This document shows, in pieces, positions 44,140 through 52,161 of a DNA stretch of 64,000 bases. The stretch is from Natrinema sp. DC36 (GTDB taxonomy: Archaea; Halobacteriota; Halobacteria; Halobacteriales; Natrialbaceae). The number at the start of each line of letters is the position of its first letter. Position 1 is the first letter of the stretch. The stretch covers positions 124,001 to 188,000 of the forward strand of contig NZ_CP084472.1 of NCBI RefSeq assembly GCF_020405225.1. Direction: 5' to 3'. The position numbers and the translations under genes were made by a program. The notes under the pieces were generated by a model that was not told the DNA's origin, ran no database searches, and saw only the letters and a program-made list of their open reading frames with translations.

Positions 44140-44607
44140 GTGTCTATCTCATCGACATCTCTCCGTCGGTCCGGAACTGTCGCTGCCGGCACCGCGCTGT
44201 TGGGTGTGGTCAGCCTCCTAACCGCGGCGTTGCTGTTCGCGGCGATTCCAGAAAACCCGCCCGGTGACGGGTTCGCGGCCGGTCTCACCGGAATCTTCGT
44301 GTTGCTATCCGTGATTGCGGGTATCCTCGCGCTCGCGGAGGCGGGGATCCTGTACTTCAGTATTCGTCTGCGGGAGCCGTCCGAACGGTCGCGACGGGTA
44401 CTCACGATAGGGGCCGTCGCCGGGAGTCTCTCAATTCTCCTGCTGGTCGTCCCCGTGCTGGTCGCACGAGTGTTCGATATGTTGGTCCCCGGTCCCGCGT
44501 GGGGGCCCGGAATCGGGCTCGTACTCGTCCCGATCGGGATCGGCTGCTCGGTGCTCGGCGTCGTCCTGCAACTCTTCGACGGATCGCGGACTCGAGCCCG
44601 CACGTAA
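44140..44607 (+). CDS. Four-helix membrane protein of unknown function
   Basis: 155-residue hydrophobic protein with four likely transmembrane helices (GTALLGVVSLLTAALLFAAI; IFVLLSVIAGILALAEAGIL; IGAVAGSLSILLLVVPVLVA; IGLVLVPIGIGCSVLGVVLQ). It starts with GTG at 44140; the TATA-like ACGTTTATCAC at 44112-44122 is spaced for a leaderless transcript. Arginine-rich loops face one side. No family was recognised. It lies just beyond the mobile island, with ordinary chromosomal composition, and ends 14 bases before the zinc transporter operon on the other strand. Confidence 0.65.
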   Translation: MSISSTSLRRSGTVAAGTALLGVVSLLTAALLFAAIPENPPGDGFAAGLTGIFVLLSVIAGILALAEAGILYFSIRLREPSERSRRVLTIGAVAGSLSILLLVVPVLVARVFDMLVPGPAWGPGIGLVLVPIGIGCSVLGVVLQLFDGSRTRART

Positions 44608-44621
44608 CGGTTCGCGGCCCG

Positions 44622-45641
44622 TCAGTGAGTCGAAATGGCGGCTGTCGACCGGCTCGAGGCGAAGATCGCGAGCAGGTAGCAGACGATGGCGACGACGACG
44701 ATCGAGCCGCCGGTGGGCAGCCCCTGGGAAATCGAGAAGACGAAGCCGCCGATGACCGCCACCTGTCCGAAAAGGATCGAACAGTAGAGCGTCTCCCGGA
44801 AGCTGTGGGCGATCTGCGTGGCCGCGGCGACGGGGACGACGAGCATCGCGGCGACGAGGATCACGCCGAGGATCTGCATCGCGCCGACGACGACGACGGC
44901 CGTCATCACGATCAGCAGGGTGTTGTACCACGTCACGTTGAGCCGCGCGACGCGGGCGGCCTGTTCGTCGAAGGTGATGAACAGGAGTTGCTTGTAGGTC
45001 GCGACGGTGACGACCACGACGACCACGGTGATGACGGCCATCAGCCGCGCCCCCGAGGGGGTGACGACCGAGATGTTCCCGAATAGATAGCCCTCGACGT
45101 TGAACCCGGTCATGCCGCGGCCGTAGCTGATGATCAGCGTGCCGACGGCGAAGCTGCCGGTCAGCATGATCGCGATCGGCACGTCGCCGTAGGTGTCGGT
45201 CCGTTCGGTCAGCCACTGGACCCCGAGCGCACCGAGGACGCCAACGATCAGCGCGACGAGCATCAGCGAGCCGTTCCAGCCGGTCGTCGCGCTCACAACC
45301 AAGCCGACCGCGACGCCGGCGAAGGCCGTGTGGGCCAGCGTCTCGCCGATTAGCGCCATCTCGCGGTGGACGAGATAGGTCCCGACCAGCGGCGCGACGA
45401 CCCCGATCAGGATTCCGGTCGCGATCGAGCGCCACATGAACGGATGGTAGAAGACGTTCGTCCCGAGGTAGTGATCCGCCCACCAGCCCGCAATTCGGGC
45501 CTGTTCGTACAGCACGCCGACGACGGGCGCTTCGCGCAACGCGTCGATAGTTAGCAGGCCGACCATCGCGACCGCGAGGATCGCGGTGAGGCCGATTCCG
45601 ACGTGCTCGAGCCGACGACGGAGAGAGTGATGCTGCGTCAT
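44622..45641 (-). CDS. znuB: Zinc/manganese ABC transporter permease (ZnuB family)
   Basis: Integral membrane permease of the metal ABC-3 family, 339 aa with about eight to nine helices. Typical segments: GILIGVVAPLVGTYLVHREM, ALIGETLAHTAFAGVAVGLV (a family signature) and MLVVPVAAATQIAHSFRETL near 240-260. It would form the channel through which the cluster A-9 binding protein delivers Zn2+ or Mn2+. It is the last gene of the znuA-znuC-znuB operon, with a 5-bp gap to znuC. The C-terminal tail is Ser/Ala/Thr-rich. Confidence 0.92.
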   Translation of the reverse strand: MTQHHSLRRRLEHVGIGLTAILAVAMVGLLTIDALREAPVVGVLYEQARIAGWWADHYLGTNVFYHPFMWRSIATGILIGVVAPLVGTYLVHREMALIGETLAHTAFAGVAVGLVVSATTGWNGSLMLVALIVGVLGALGVQWLTERTDTYGDVPIAIMLTGSFAVGTLIISYGRGMTGFNVEGYLFGNISVVTPSGARLMAVITVVVVVVTVATYKQLLFITFDEQAARVARLNVTWYNTLLIVMTAVVVVGAMQILGVILVAAMLVVPVAAATQIAHSFRETLYCSILFGQVAVIGGFVFSISQGLPTGGSIVVVAIVCYLLAIFASSRSTAAISTH

Positions 45642-45646
45642 CGATA

Positions 45647-46384
45647 TCAGTGGTGGTGATGGACGACCTGGCCCGTCGCGCCGTAGGCCTCGGTCAGGGC
45701 GTCGCTCTCGACGAACGATTCGGTGTCGCCGTGGTGGTAGAGTTCGGTGTTGATGCAGGCGATCCGGCTCGCCCGGTCCGTGACGACGCCGATGTCGTGT
45801 TCGATCAGGATGATCGCGATCCCCGACTCGTTGAGTGACTCGAGCAACTGGTAGAACGCGTCGCGGGACTCGGCGTCGACGCCGACGGTCGGCTCGTCGA
45901 GCGCCAGGAGGTCGGCCTCGGAGGCCAGCGCGCGTGCGATGTAGGCCCGCTGGCGCTGGCCGCCGGAGAGCTGATTGACCTGTCGGTCCGCGAGGTCGGT
46001 AATGGCGACCGTCTGGAGGGCCTCGTCGACGGCCGCGTGATCCTCGTCGGTCAGTCGGCTGTGGCCCGCGTGGGCGAACCGGCCCATGGTGACAACCTCG
46101 CGGACGGTGACCGGCATCGAGCCGCCACGATTGGTCGCCTGCTGGGAGACGTAGCCGATCCGCTCGCCGTCGTCGAATTCGTCGACGGGTTCGTCGAACA
46201 GTTCGATCGAGCCGCTGTCGGGACTGCGCAGTCCGAGCATGAGATGCAGGAGGGTGGTCTTGCCCGAGCCGTTGGGGCCGATCAGCCCGAGGAAGTCTCC
46301 CTCTTCGACCCGAAGTGAGACGTCCTTCACCGCCGGCTGCTCGCCGTAGGCGAACGTCACGTTTTCGAGGTCGACGACGGTCAC
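45647..46384 (-). CDS. znuC: Zinc/manganese ABC transporter ATP-binding protein
   Basis: ATPase of the metal uptake system, 245 aa. Walker A is LGLIGPNGSGKTTLLHLML, the Q-loop is in IGYVSQQATNRGG, the signature is VNQLSGGQRQRAYIARAL and Walker B is ADLLALDEPTVGVD; IAIILIEHDIGVVTD has the switch histidine. The end is a run of histidines (VVHHHH), which may help bind metal. The GTG at 46384 overlaps the znuA stop (GTGA), so the frame back to 46465 is not used. Middle gene of the operon. Confidence 0.93.
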   Translation of the reverse strand: MTVVDLENVTFAYGEQPAVKDVSLRVEEGDFLGLIGPNGSGKTTLLHLMLGLRSPDSGSIELFDEPVDEFDDGERIGYVSQQATNRGGSMPVTVREVVTMGRFAHAGHSRLTDEDHAAVDEALQTVAITDLADRQVNQLSGGQRQRAYIARALASEADLLALDEPTVGVDAESRDAFYQLLESLNESGIAIILIEHDIGVVTDRASRIACINTELYHHGDTESFVESDALTEAYGATGQVVHHHH

Positions 46385-47505
46385 TGTGCGTCTAGTGCCT
46401 TTTTGAACGCGGGGATGTTTATCTCTTCCATCTGCTCGACGTAGCCCCAGTCCCGCTCTTGCCACCTCGCGAGAGTCCCCGAGAGGTGCGTGATCGGCAT
46501 CGCGTCGGTCGCGTCGGTGTCCCGGAGGATGGTGTTGACCAGCGGCGGGTACTCGCCTTCGCGGTCCTCGAAGGGACTGTAGAGGATCGTCTCGATTCCC
46601 TCTTCGTCGACCAGCTCGAGCGTCGCCGAGATATCGTTATTACTCGGTTCCTGTGGGCTGACACCGGTCGGCGTGTGGATTTCGAACCCGTATCGCTCCT
46701 GTAGGTAGGTAAACGAGTCGTGACCGGCGAAGACGGCGATCTGACGGTCGGCCGCGTCGATTAGGTCTTCGAATCGCTGGTCGAGGGCTGCGAGGTCGTC
46801 CGTGTACGCGGCGGCGTTTTCCTCGTAAGTTCCGGCGTTGTCCGGGTCGGCGTCGGCGAGTCCCGACGCGATGGTATCGACGATATCCTGCGCGAGCACG
46901 GGGTCGAGCCAGACGTGGGGATCCACCGACGACCGGTCGTGATCGTGGCCGTCGTGGGTCTCGTCGCCGTGGCCGTCCTCACTGTCGTGAGAGTGGTCGC
47001 TGTGATCGCCTTCGTCCTCGTGGGAATCATTGCTGTGATCGCCTTCGTCCTCGTGGGAATCATTGCTGTGATCGTTCTCGGTCTCGTGAGCGTGGGTACC
47101 GGCGTCGGCCTCGTGGTCCCAGCCGAGCAGTTCCCCCTCGAGCCCCTCGAGCCCGTCGATCACGGCCACGGTATCGTAGTCGGTCTCGAGCGTCGCCGCG
47201 ATGTCCTGTGCCCACGAAAATTCCGGCGTGTCGAAGTAGACGAACGCGCCGGCGTCGGCGATGTCTCGAGTCAGATCGCCGCTTGGCGACCAGCCGTGGC
47301 CGGGCTGGCCGGTTCCGACCGGGTTCTCGAAATCGACCGCGTCGCCGCTCACCTGCTGGCCCCAGTCCCAGAGGGTAAAGAAGGCGGCGTAGCCGGTCTC
47401 GAGGTCCGCGTTCGTCGCGTCGATGTCGTCGAGACAGCCGGCGACGGTACCGGCGGCGAGTGCGCTGGCTCCCCCTCTGAGCAGCGCGCGTCGTGTCGGG
47501 TTCAT
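46381..47505 (-). CDS. znuA: Zinc/manganese ABC transporter solute-binding lipoprotein with histidine-rich loop
   Basis: Cluster A-9 metal-binding protein, 374 aa. Tat signal TRRALLRGG with lipobox Cys24 (TVAGC). The family His-rich acidic loop (about 145-200) contains repeats of HSNDSHEDEGD and many HDH or HSH pairs, then VDPHVWLDPVLAQDIV, where the His is a metal ligand. Later ligand regions are VFAGHDSFTYLQERYGFEI and the Glu/Asp near ILYSPFEDREGEYP. It captures Zn2+ or Mn2+ at the cell surface. The operon order znuA-znuC-znuB is compact. A TATA-like box (TTATACTCC on the minus strand, about 47526-47534) suits a leaderless start. Confidence 0.93.
   Translation of the reverse strand: MNPTRRALLRGGASALAAGTVAGCLDDIDATNADLETGYAAFFTLWDWGQQVSGDAVDFENPVGTGQPGHGWSPSGDLTRDIADAGAFVYFDTPEFSWAQDIAATLETDYDTVAVIDGLEGLEGELLGWDHEADAGTHAHETENDHSNDSHEDEGDHSNDSHEDEGDHSDHSHDSEDGHGDETHDGHDHDRSSVDPHVWLDPVLAQDIVDTIASGLADADPDNAGTYEENAAAYTDDLAALDQRFEDLIDAADRQIAVFAGHDSFTYLQERYGFEIHTPTGVSPQEPSNNDISATLELVDEEGIETILYSPFEDREGEYPPLVNTILRDTDATDAMPITHLSGTLARWQERDWGYVEQMEEINIPAFKKALDAQ
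47001..47066. repeat. Perfect 33-bp tandem duplication inside znuA
   Basis: Two identical 33-base units (47001-47033 and 47034-47066) begin TGTGATCGCCTTCGTCCTCG. They encode an exact doubling of an 11-residue His/Asp unit in the metal-binding loop. Confidence 0.95.
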
Positions 47506-47557
47506 ACTCGAGACTGGTCCCGCCGGAGTATAAGGGTTATTATCTTAGAGCCTTATT

Positions 47558-47596
47558 TTGTTAACTGCAACGCTCGATGGTCGAGTCTGTTAACAA
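47558..47596. promoter_or_regulatory. Inverted repeat upstream of znuA, possible metalloregulator site
   Basis: TTGTTAAC (47558-47565) and GTTAACAA (47589-47596) are perfect inverted half-sites, each with a palindromic GTTAAC core. Centres are 31 bases apart, about three helical turns. They lie upstream of the TATA-like box of znuA. The regulator is unknown; a Zn- or Mn-responsive repressor would be expected. Confidence 0.45.
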
Positions 47597-47689
47597 TAAC
47601 TGGCGATATAGCGAGCTGAGTTAGTAATCCGGTCGTCTCGAGCGAAGTCGATCCAGTGTCATCGACGGGTTGGGACGACCTGCGAACGG

Positions 47690-48112
47690 TCACTCGAGGG
47701 AAACCTCGAGTTGCGTTCCGTCCAGTCGACGATAGGCCGGCGGACGGTCCGAATCGGAATCGCGAATCACCTCGAACGCGTTGAATCGGATCACGAGCCG
47801 CCCGGGATCGATCGTCGCCCGGAGGACGGGGCCGCGGCTCGTCACGACGACGTAGGGCGGTCCCGCCACGGGACTCGCCCGAAGGTCGTAACCGGTTGCT
47901 TCGACCGCGTCGGCGAGGACGCTCAGCAGGGCTTCGAGTACTCCGGTTTCCTCGAGGAGTCGGCGAAGTCCGTCGGCCACCGCGTGGCTGTCCGTCGTTC
48001 TCGAGGTATCCCAGGGGTCGGCGACTGCGTCGGCGCAGGCGTCGATCCCGGCGACGATCGGCGCGTGATCCGTCTGGATCCGTCGCCGAGCGTCACGAAC
48101 TGGATGGGACAC
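47690..48112 (-). CDS. Conserved-looking haloarchaeal protein of unknown function
   Basis: 140 residues, start MSHPVRDARRRIQTDHAPIV. The N-terminal half is helical (GLRRLLEETGVLEALLSVLA, DAVEATGYDLRASPVAGPPY). The C-terminal half looks like beta strands (YVVVTSRGPVLRATIDPGR; LVIRFNAFEVIRD). It has no signal or membrane segment. Codon use and acidity match its neighbours, which supports a real gene. It lies upstream of the zinc operon on the same strand with a separate promoter region between them. No function is proposed. Confidence 0.65.
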   Translation of the reverse strand: MSHPVRDARRRIQTDHAPIVAGIDACADAVADPWDTSRTTDSHAVADGLRRLLEETGVLEALLSVLADAVEATGYDLRASPVAGPPYVVVTSRGPVLRATIDPGRLVIRFNAFEVIRDSDSDRPPAYRRLDGTQLEVSLE

Positions 48113-48654
48113 GGCTTTCGGTGGAACGGGGACTTACAAAGATGTCCCGACTCGAATCGCATCCATGGTAGATAATCACTCCCGCTGGGCCCGTTTCGCT
48201 GGATTCTGGTTGGATTATCCGTTGTATAGCCGTGTGAATAGAGCGGTGAGTTACTGATGGGTATTGGGTGAGACGAAGCGTCCTGCTATCGTGGTAACAG
48301 GGAATCGCCACGCCCTCCCCAACCGATTTCTGCTCACGGGCGTGCAGCGCCCGTTCGCATGGTTCGCGGAACCGTCGGTTCCGCGCTAACGCTCACGCCT
48401 AACGGCGTTCACTCATCCCTCGCGCAGTGGTATCGACCGACCTCACTTTGCTCACGGTTCCCTGCGGTCACCGCTCGCTCTCCGAGGCCCTCACTGTGTT
48501 CGCGCCTCGCGACGCTCGGCCGGTCGACAGCGCGCGCCACCGCACACCGGTTGGCCAGCCTGGAGTGAGACGTAGTTCACCTGTATCGCTTCTCAGATAG
48601 CAGCTCGAGACGATGAACACGTTCTCCCCCAGTCGACCGCGTACCGGTCCAGCG
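48113..48654. other. Intergenic region containing repeat copy C
   Basis: 542 bases with no gene. The right two thirds is repeat family 1 copy C; the left 150 bases show nothing recognised. Confidence 0.5.
48267..48580 (+). repeat. Dispersed repeat family 1, copy C
   Basis: About 314 bp. It begins GAGACGAAGCGTCCTGCTAT, has CGCCACGCCCTCCCCAACCG and GGTTCCCTGCGGTCACCGCT inside, and ends near GAGACGTAGTTCACC. Same orientation as copy B. Non-coding, with GC-rich internal short inverted repeats. Confidence 0.8.
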
Positions 48655-49827
48655 CTACTCGTTCCGACTTTCGACGGATCCGACGGTTAGCGTCCGGGCT
48701 CGCCGCAGGACGCCGCGCGCCCGCCGTCGCCACGACGGTCCCTGACGGGCCGCGAGCTCGCGCCGAAGCCGCTCGTTCTCGTCCTCGAGCTCTCCGTTTT
48801 CCGCCTCGAGGCGATCGATCCGCGCCTCGAGGTCGTCGACGCGGTCCTCGAGTCGGTACCGACGCGTCCGCTGGGCGTCCCGGTCGTTTCGCAACTGGTC
48901 GCGCTCCCGCCGGAGTTGGGACAGTCGAGCCTCGAGACGGTCGCGTTCGTACCGGTTCGAATCGACGAAGGGGTCGCGGTCCGCATCTTCTGGAATCCCC
49001 TCGAGCGATCCGTCTCCGGCGGCCGTCTCGTCGGATTCGATCTCGATGTGCCCCGACCGTGTCGCGTTGACGACGCCGCCCACGAGCAGTATCAAGCCGC
49101 CGAAGTAGAGCCACGTCAGTAAGAGGAGGATCGCCCCGATCGGGCCGGCCGACTCGGAGCTGCTCGAGATGGCGACGTAGATCTGGAAGAGCGCCTGAAG
49201 CGCCGCCCAGCCGACGGCGGCGACGATAACGCCCGGGAGTACCTCCCGAGCCGAGACGTCGACGTCGGGGAAGAAGTAGTACATCGGGAGAAATGCGATC
49301 GTCAGCCCGACCACGAGCAACAGCGGGTTCAACACTCCGAGGAAGGGAATGTTCGGGAAGAACGCGAACGCGATGGTGGTCATCGCCGCGGCGACCAGCG
49401 CGACGCCGATCGTTCCGAAGACGACGGCACCGTCTTGTAGTTGATCGACGAGTGAGTTCTCCTCGGTCGACGCGTAAATCTCCGAGAAAGCGGTGTCCAA
49501 TCCCCGAAAGATCTTCAATGATCCCCAGACGAGCGCGACGAGTCCGATGATCGAGGTTCCGACGCTGCCGGTATCTCCCTCGATCCCGTCCTCGAGGATG
49601 ATCTGCCCGCTCTCGGGGAGAAATCCCTCGGTCGTCGAAGAGACCTGCTGGGCGAGCGCCTCGTCGCCGACGAACGAGACGAGGAAGAAGACGAGCACGA
49701 GCAGCGGAATCAAGGAGATAAACGCCTGATAGGCGATTCCAGCGGCCATGAACGTCACGTTCTTTTCCTGGATGCCCGTCACGACCGACTTCGCGAAGGG
49801 CACCGCACCGCGGACGTTGATACCCAT
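48655..49827 (-). CDS. YihY/BrkB family membrane protein with C-terminal coiled coil
   Basis: 390 residues. The UPF0761/BrkB membrane domain covers 1 to about 270 with six helices; characteristic segments are NVTFMAAGIAYQAFISLIPL, VGTSIIGLVALVWGSLKIFR and GLDTAFSEIYASTEEN. The C-terminal ~110 residues form an Arg/Glu-rich coiled coil (RLEARLSQLRRERDQLRNDR; DDLEARIDRLEAENGELEDE), a haloarchaeal addition facing the cytoplasm. Family members were once called ribonuclease BN and are now seen as uncharacterised membrane proteins. No operon partner is evident. Confidence 0.85.
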   Translation of the reverse strand: MGINVRGAVPFAKSVVTGIQEKNVTFMAAGIAYQAFISLIPLLVLVFFLVSFVGDEALAQQVSSTTEGFLPESGQIILEDGIEGDTGSVGTSIIGLVALVWGSLKIFRGLDTAFSEIYASTEENSLVDQLQDGAVVFGTIGVALVAAAMTTIAFAFFPNIPFLGVLNPLLLVVGLTIAFLPMYYFFPDVDVSAREVLPGVIVAAVGWAALQALFQIYVAISSSSESAGPIGAILLLLTWLYFGGLILLVGGVVNATRSGHIEIESDETAAGDGSLEGIPEDADRDPFVDSNRYERDRLEARLSQLRRERDQLRNDRDAQRTRRYRLEDRVDDLEARIDRLEAENGELEDENERLRRELAARQGPSWRRRARGVLRRARTLTVGSVESRNE

Positions 49828-49894
49828 ACCGGGAGTCCATCACAGGGCCGGATAGCCCTCCGGCTTGCAGCCACGCGCCCCGTTTGACCGGCGA

Positions 49895-50872
49895 TCACGA
49901 CCGACGATGGGAACGCTCCGCTTCGAGCAGCGGAGCCACGGCGTCGCGCGTCGGTAACGCCGCCATCGCCCCCTTCGCAGTGGTCGCCGTCGCAGCGACC
50001 GCATTCGCAAACGCCACCGCGTCTGCGGGTTCTTGGTCGTCTCGCAAGGCTGCGATCGCTCCGGCGACGAACGCGTCACCGGCACCCGTCGTATCGACGG
50101 CGGCGACGTCGAATCCGGGGTGGTCGACCACGTCCGCGGGCCACGGTGCATCGTCGCTCGCGACGCCGACCGCCCCGTCGCTTCCGCGCGTCACGAAGAC
50201 GGTGTGGGGCGGTCCGTGGTCGATCGTTGCTCGCGCGATTTCGGCGGCCGAATCGCCGGAAAATCCCAGCGCCTCGAGCTCCGCCGCCGTCGCGAGACAG
50301 ACATCGACGTGAGCGAGCGCGTCGCCTACCACGCTTGCGAACGTCCCTACATTCGGCCACAGCGCCGGCCGCAGGTTCGGATCGAACGAGACCGTACAGC
50401 CCGCGGCCGCGGCTCGCTCGAGCAGGTCGAGCGTCGCCGCGCGCGATGACCCGCTCGAGAGGGTGACGCCGCCGGCGTGGACCCACTCGCAGTCGGCCAG
50501 CGTCTCATCGTCGATCCGGTCGGGCTCGAGGCGTGTGTCGGCGGTTCCATCCCGGTAGAAGGTGAACGCGCGCTCGCCGGTCTCGTCGTGTGTGACGAAC
50601 GCGAGCGTCGTCTTCGCGCCCGGATCGCGCTCGACGAACCGAATGGGGAGACCGTTGTTCTCGAGGACGCGCTCGAGGTACCGGCCGAACGGATCCGCCC
50701 CGACGCGAGTCCAGAACAGCGGTTGGCCCTCGAGACGGGCGAGCGCGACGGCGACGTTCGCCGGGGCCCCGCCAGGGCGGCGTTCGAAGCCGGCGACGTC
50801 CTCGAGCGGGCCGGCCCGTTCGGGTACCCAGTCGATGAGCGTTTCGCCGGCGACGAGGACGTCGTGAGACAT
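49895..50872 (-). CDS. PfkB-family carbohydrate kinase (fructokinase/KDG kinase type)
   Basis: Ribokinase-fold sugar kinase, 325 aa. The substrate-binding start is DVLVAGETLIDWVPERAG, with the N-terminal signature RRPGGAPANVAVALARLEG. The C-terminal PfkB motif AVDTTGAGDAFVAGAIAAL holds the catalytic Asp in GAGD. Closest in layout to fructokinases and 2-keto-3-deoxygluconate kinases; the exact sugar cannot be decided. The ATG at 50872 begins the first strand, so the frame back to 50971 is discarded. It is divergent from the lipoprotein gene at 50956. Confidence 0.9.
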   Translation of the reverse strand: MSHDVLVAGETLIDWVPERAGPLEDVAGFERRPGGAPANVAVALARLEGQPLFWTRVGADPFGRYLERVLENNGLPIRFVERDPGAKTTLAFVTHDETGERAFTFYRDGTADTRLEPDRIDDETLADCEWVHAGGVTLSSGSSRAATLDLLERAAAAGCTVSFDPNLRPALWPNVGTFASVVGDALAHVDVCLATAAELEALGFSGDSAAEIARATIDHGPPHTVFVTRGSDGAVGVASDDAPWPADVVDHPGFDVAAVDTTGAGDAFVAGAIAALRDDQEPADAVAFANAVAATATTAKGAMAALPTRDAVAPLLEAERSHRRS

Positions 50873-50955
50873 GCTCGAGCGTCCACCGCCGACGGCGGTA
50901 GTTCTGTCGACAGAGAAGCTATATACGAGGCCGATTACAAACGGGATATGCTCGT

Positions 50956-52086
50956 ATGAAACACAGTTCACGACGCAGACTTCTCGCGGCCGGGGCGAGC
51001 CTTACCGCACTGAGTGCGGGCTGTCTCGACCGCCTTTCAGATGACGAGGCCGCTGACTCGGAGGAACCGGACGAGAGCGACGAGAACAACGGGAGCGACC
51101 TGTCTCCCCTCGTGCGCTGGGTCCCCGCATCGGGGAGTTCGGAGCTTCTGTTTCACTACCGGGACCTCACCGCGGTTCGGCAGTACGAGAACGCCTTGCG
51201 AGCGGACGTGGTCGAATCCGTTCCGACGCTCCCGGACGGAGAGAGTCGCGAGTTCGTCGAGCAGGTCACGGACGGCGAGTCGGCAGTGGACTCCGTGTGC
51301 AGGTTCGGTTCCGAGGGCGTTACCGGAAACGTCTTCGTTTCCGGCTCGTTCGATCCCGGTGCGGTCGACGCCGACCTCGAGTCGGCGGCCGGCGCGTTCG
51401 GGATCTTCGAGCGCGACGACGTCTCGATCGCCGTCTCCGGGGAGACGGTCGTCGTAAGCCCCGCCGACGGCGCGGATCTCGAGGCGATCCTCGCGGCGGG
51501 CGTCGAGGGAACCGATCGCCGAATCGATGCGCACGGGAATTTCGCGCAGTTGACCGAGCGAGTCGGCGACAGCGCCTTCCTGTGGGGCGAATACGAGGGC
51601 AGTGATGACGGTGCCGGGGCCGCCTTCTCGTGGACGTTCGGTGCCGAGACGACGACGTATTCGACGATCGCCGTCTATACTGACGCCGATGAGACGGACG
51701 AGTTCGAGGAATCGTTCGCGGACCAGCCCGACGACGTGACGGTCGAAACGGACGGCAACGTCGGTATCGCGACGAAAACGATCCCGAGCGAGGAATACGA
51801 GTATCAGGACCTGTTCGCCGAACGCGGAAGCCAACCGACGGAACCGTACGCGGGGGTGAGCCTCGATACCAATCGGAAACCGAACGCGGTCGTCGTGACG
51901 TATCACTCCAGCGGCACCGCCGATCGAGTCGAGGTGCGCGACGAGAGCGGGGTCCGCGTCGAGTTGACCGAGGTCGGCCAGGCCGAGACGATCGAGTACG
52001 AGTCCGGTACGTCGGCGACGATCACCGTCGTCGCCGTCGGAGACGGCGAGGAGAACGTCCTCATAACCGAACCCGTCTCGTTCTGA
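50956..52086 (+). CDS. Exported Tat lipoprotein of unknown function
   Basis: 376 residues. The signal SRRRLLAAGASLTALSAGC has a lipobox Cys23, followed by an acidic linker (about 27-50). The main domain (about 52-290) is unknown; it contains PDGESREFVEQVTDGESA and VSIAVSGETVVVSPADGA and would face outside. The C-terminal ~80 residues resemble the beta domain found in haloarchaeal type IV pilin-like proteins (KPNAVVVTYHSSGTADRVEV, RVELTEVGQAETIEYESG), so a surface or adhesion role is possible. A TATA-like CTATATACG lies about 30-38 bases upstream. Confidence 0.75.
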   Translation: MKHSSRRRLLAAGASLTALSAGCLDRLSDDEAADSEEPDESDENNGSDLSPLVRWVPASGSSELLFHYRDLTAVRQYENALRADVVESVPTLPDGESREFVEQVTDGESAVDSVCRFGSEGVTGNVFVSGSFDPGAVDADLESAAGAFGIFERDDVSIAVSGETVVVSPADGADLEAILAAGVEGTDRRIDAHGNFAQLTERVGDSAFLWGEYEGSDDGAGAAFSWTFGAETTTYSTIAVYTDADETDEFEESFADQPDDVTVETDGNVGIATKTIPSEEYEYQDLFAERGSQPTEPYAGVSLDTNRKPNAVVVTYHSSGTADRVEVRDESGVRVELTEVGQAETIEYESGTSATITVVAVGDGEENVLITEPVSF

Positions 52087-52161
52087 GAGGGGCTCCGCGA
52101 GCGATTGCGAGACGGGGATGGCGTGTAGAAACCGATGGCGAACCGATAGCGATCGGCCGGG

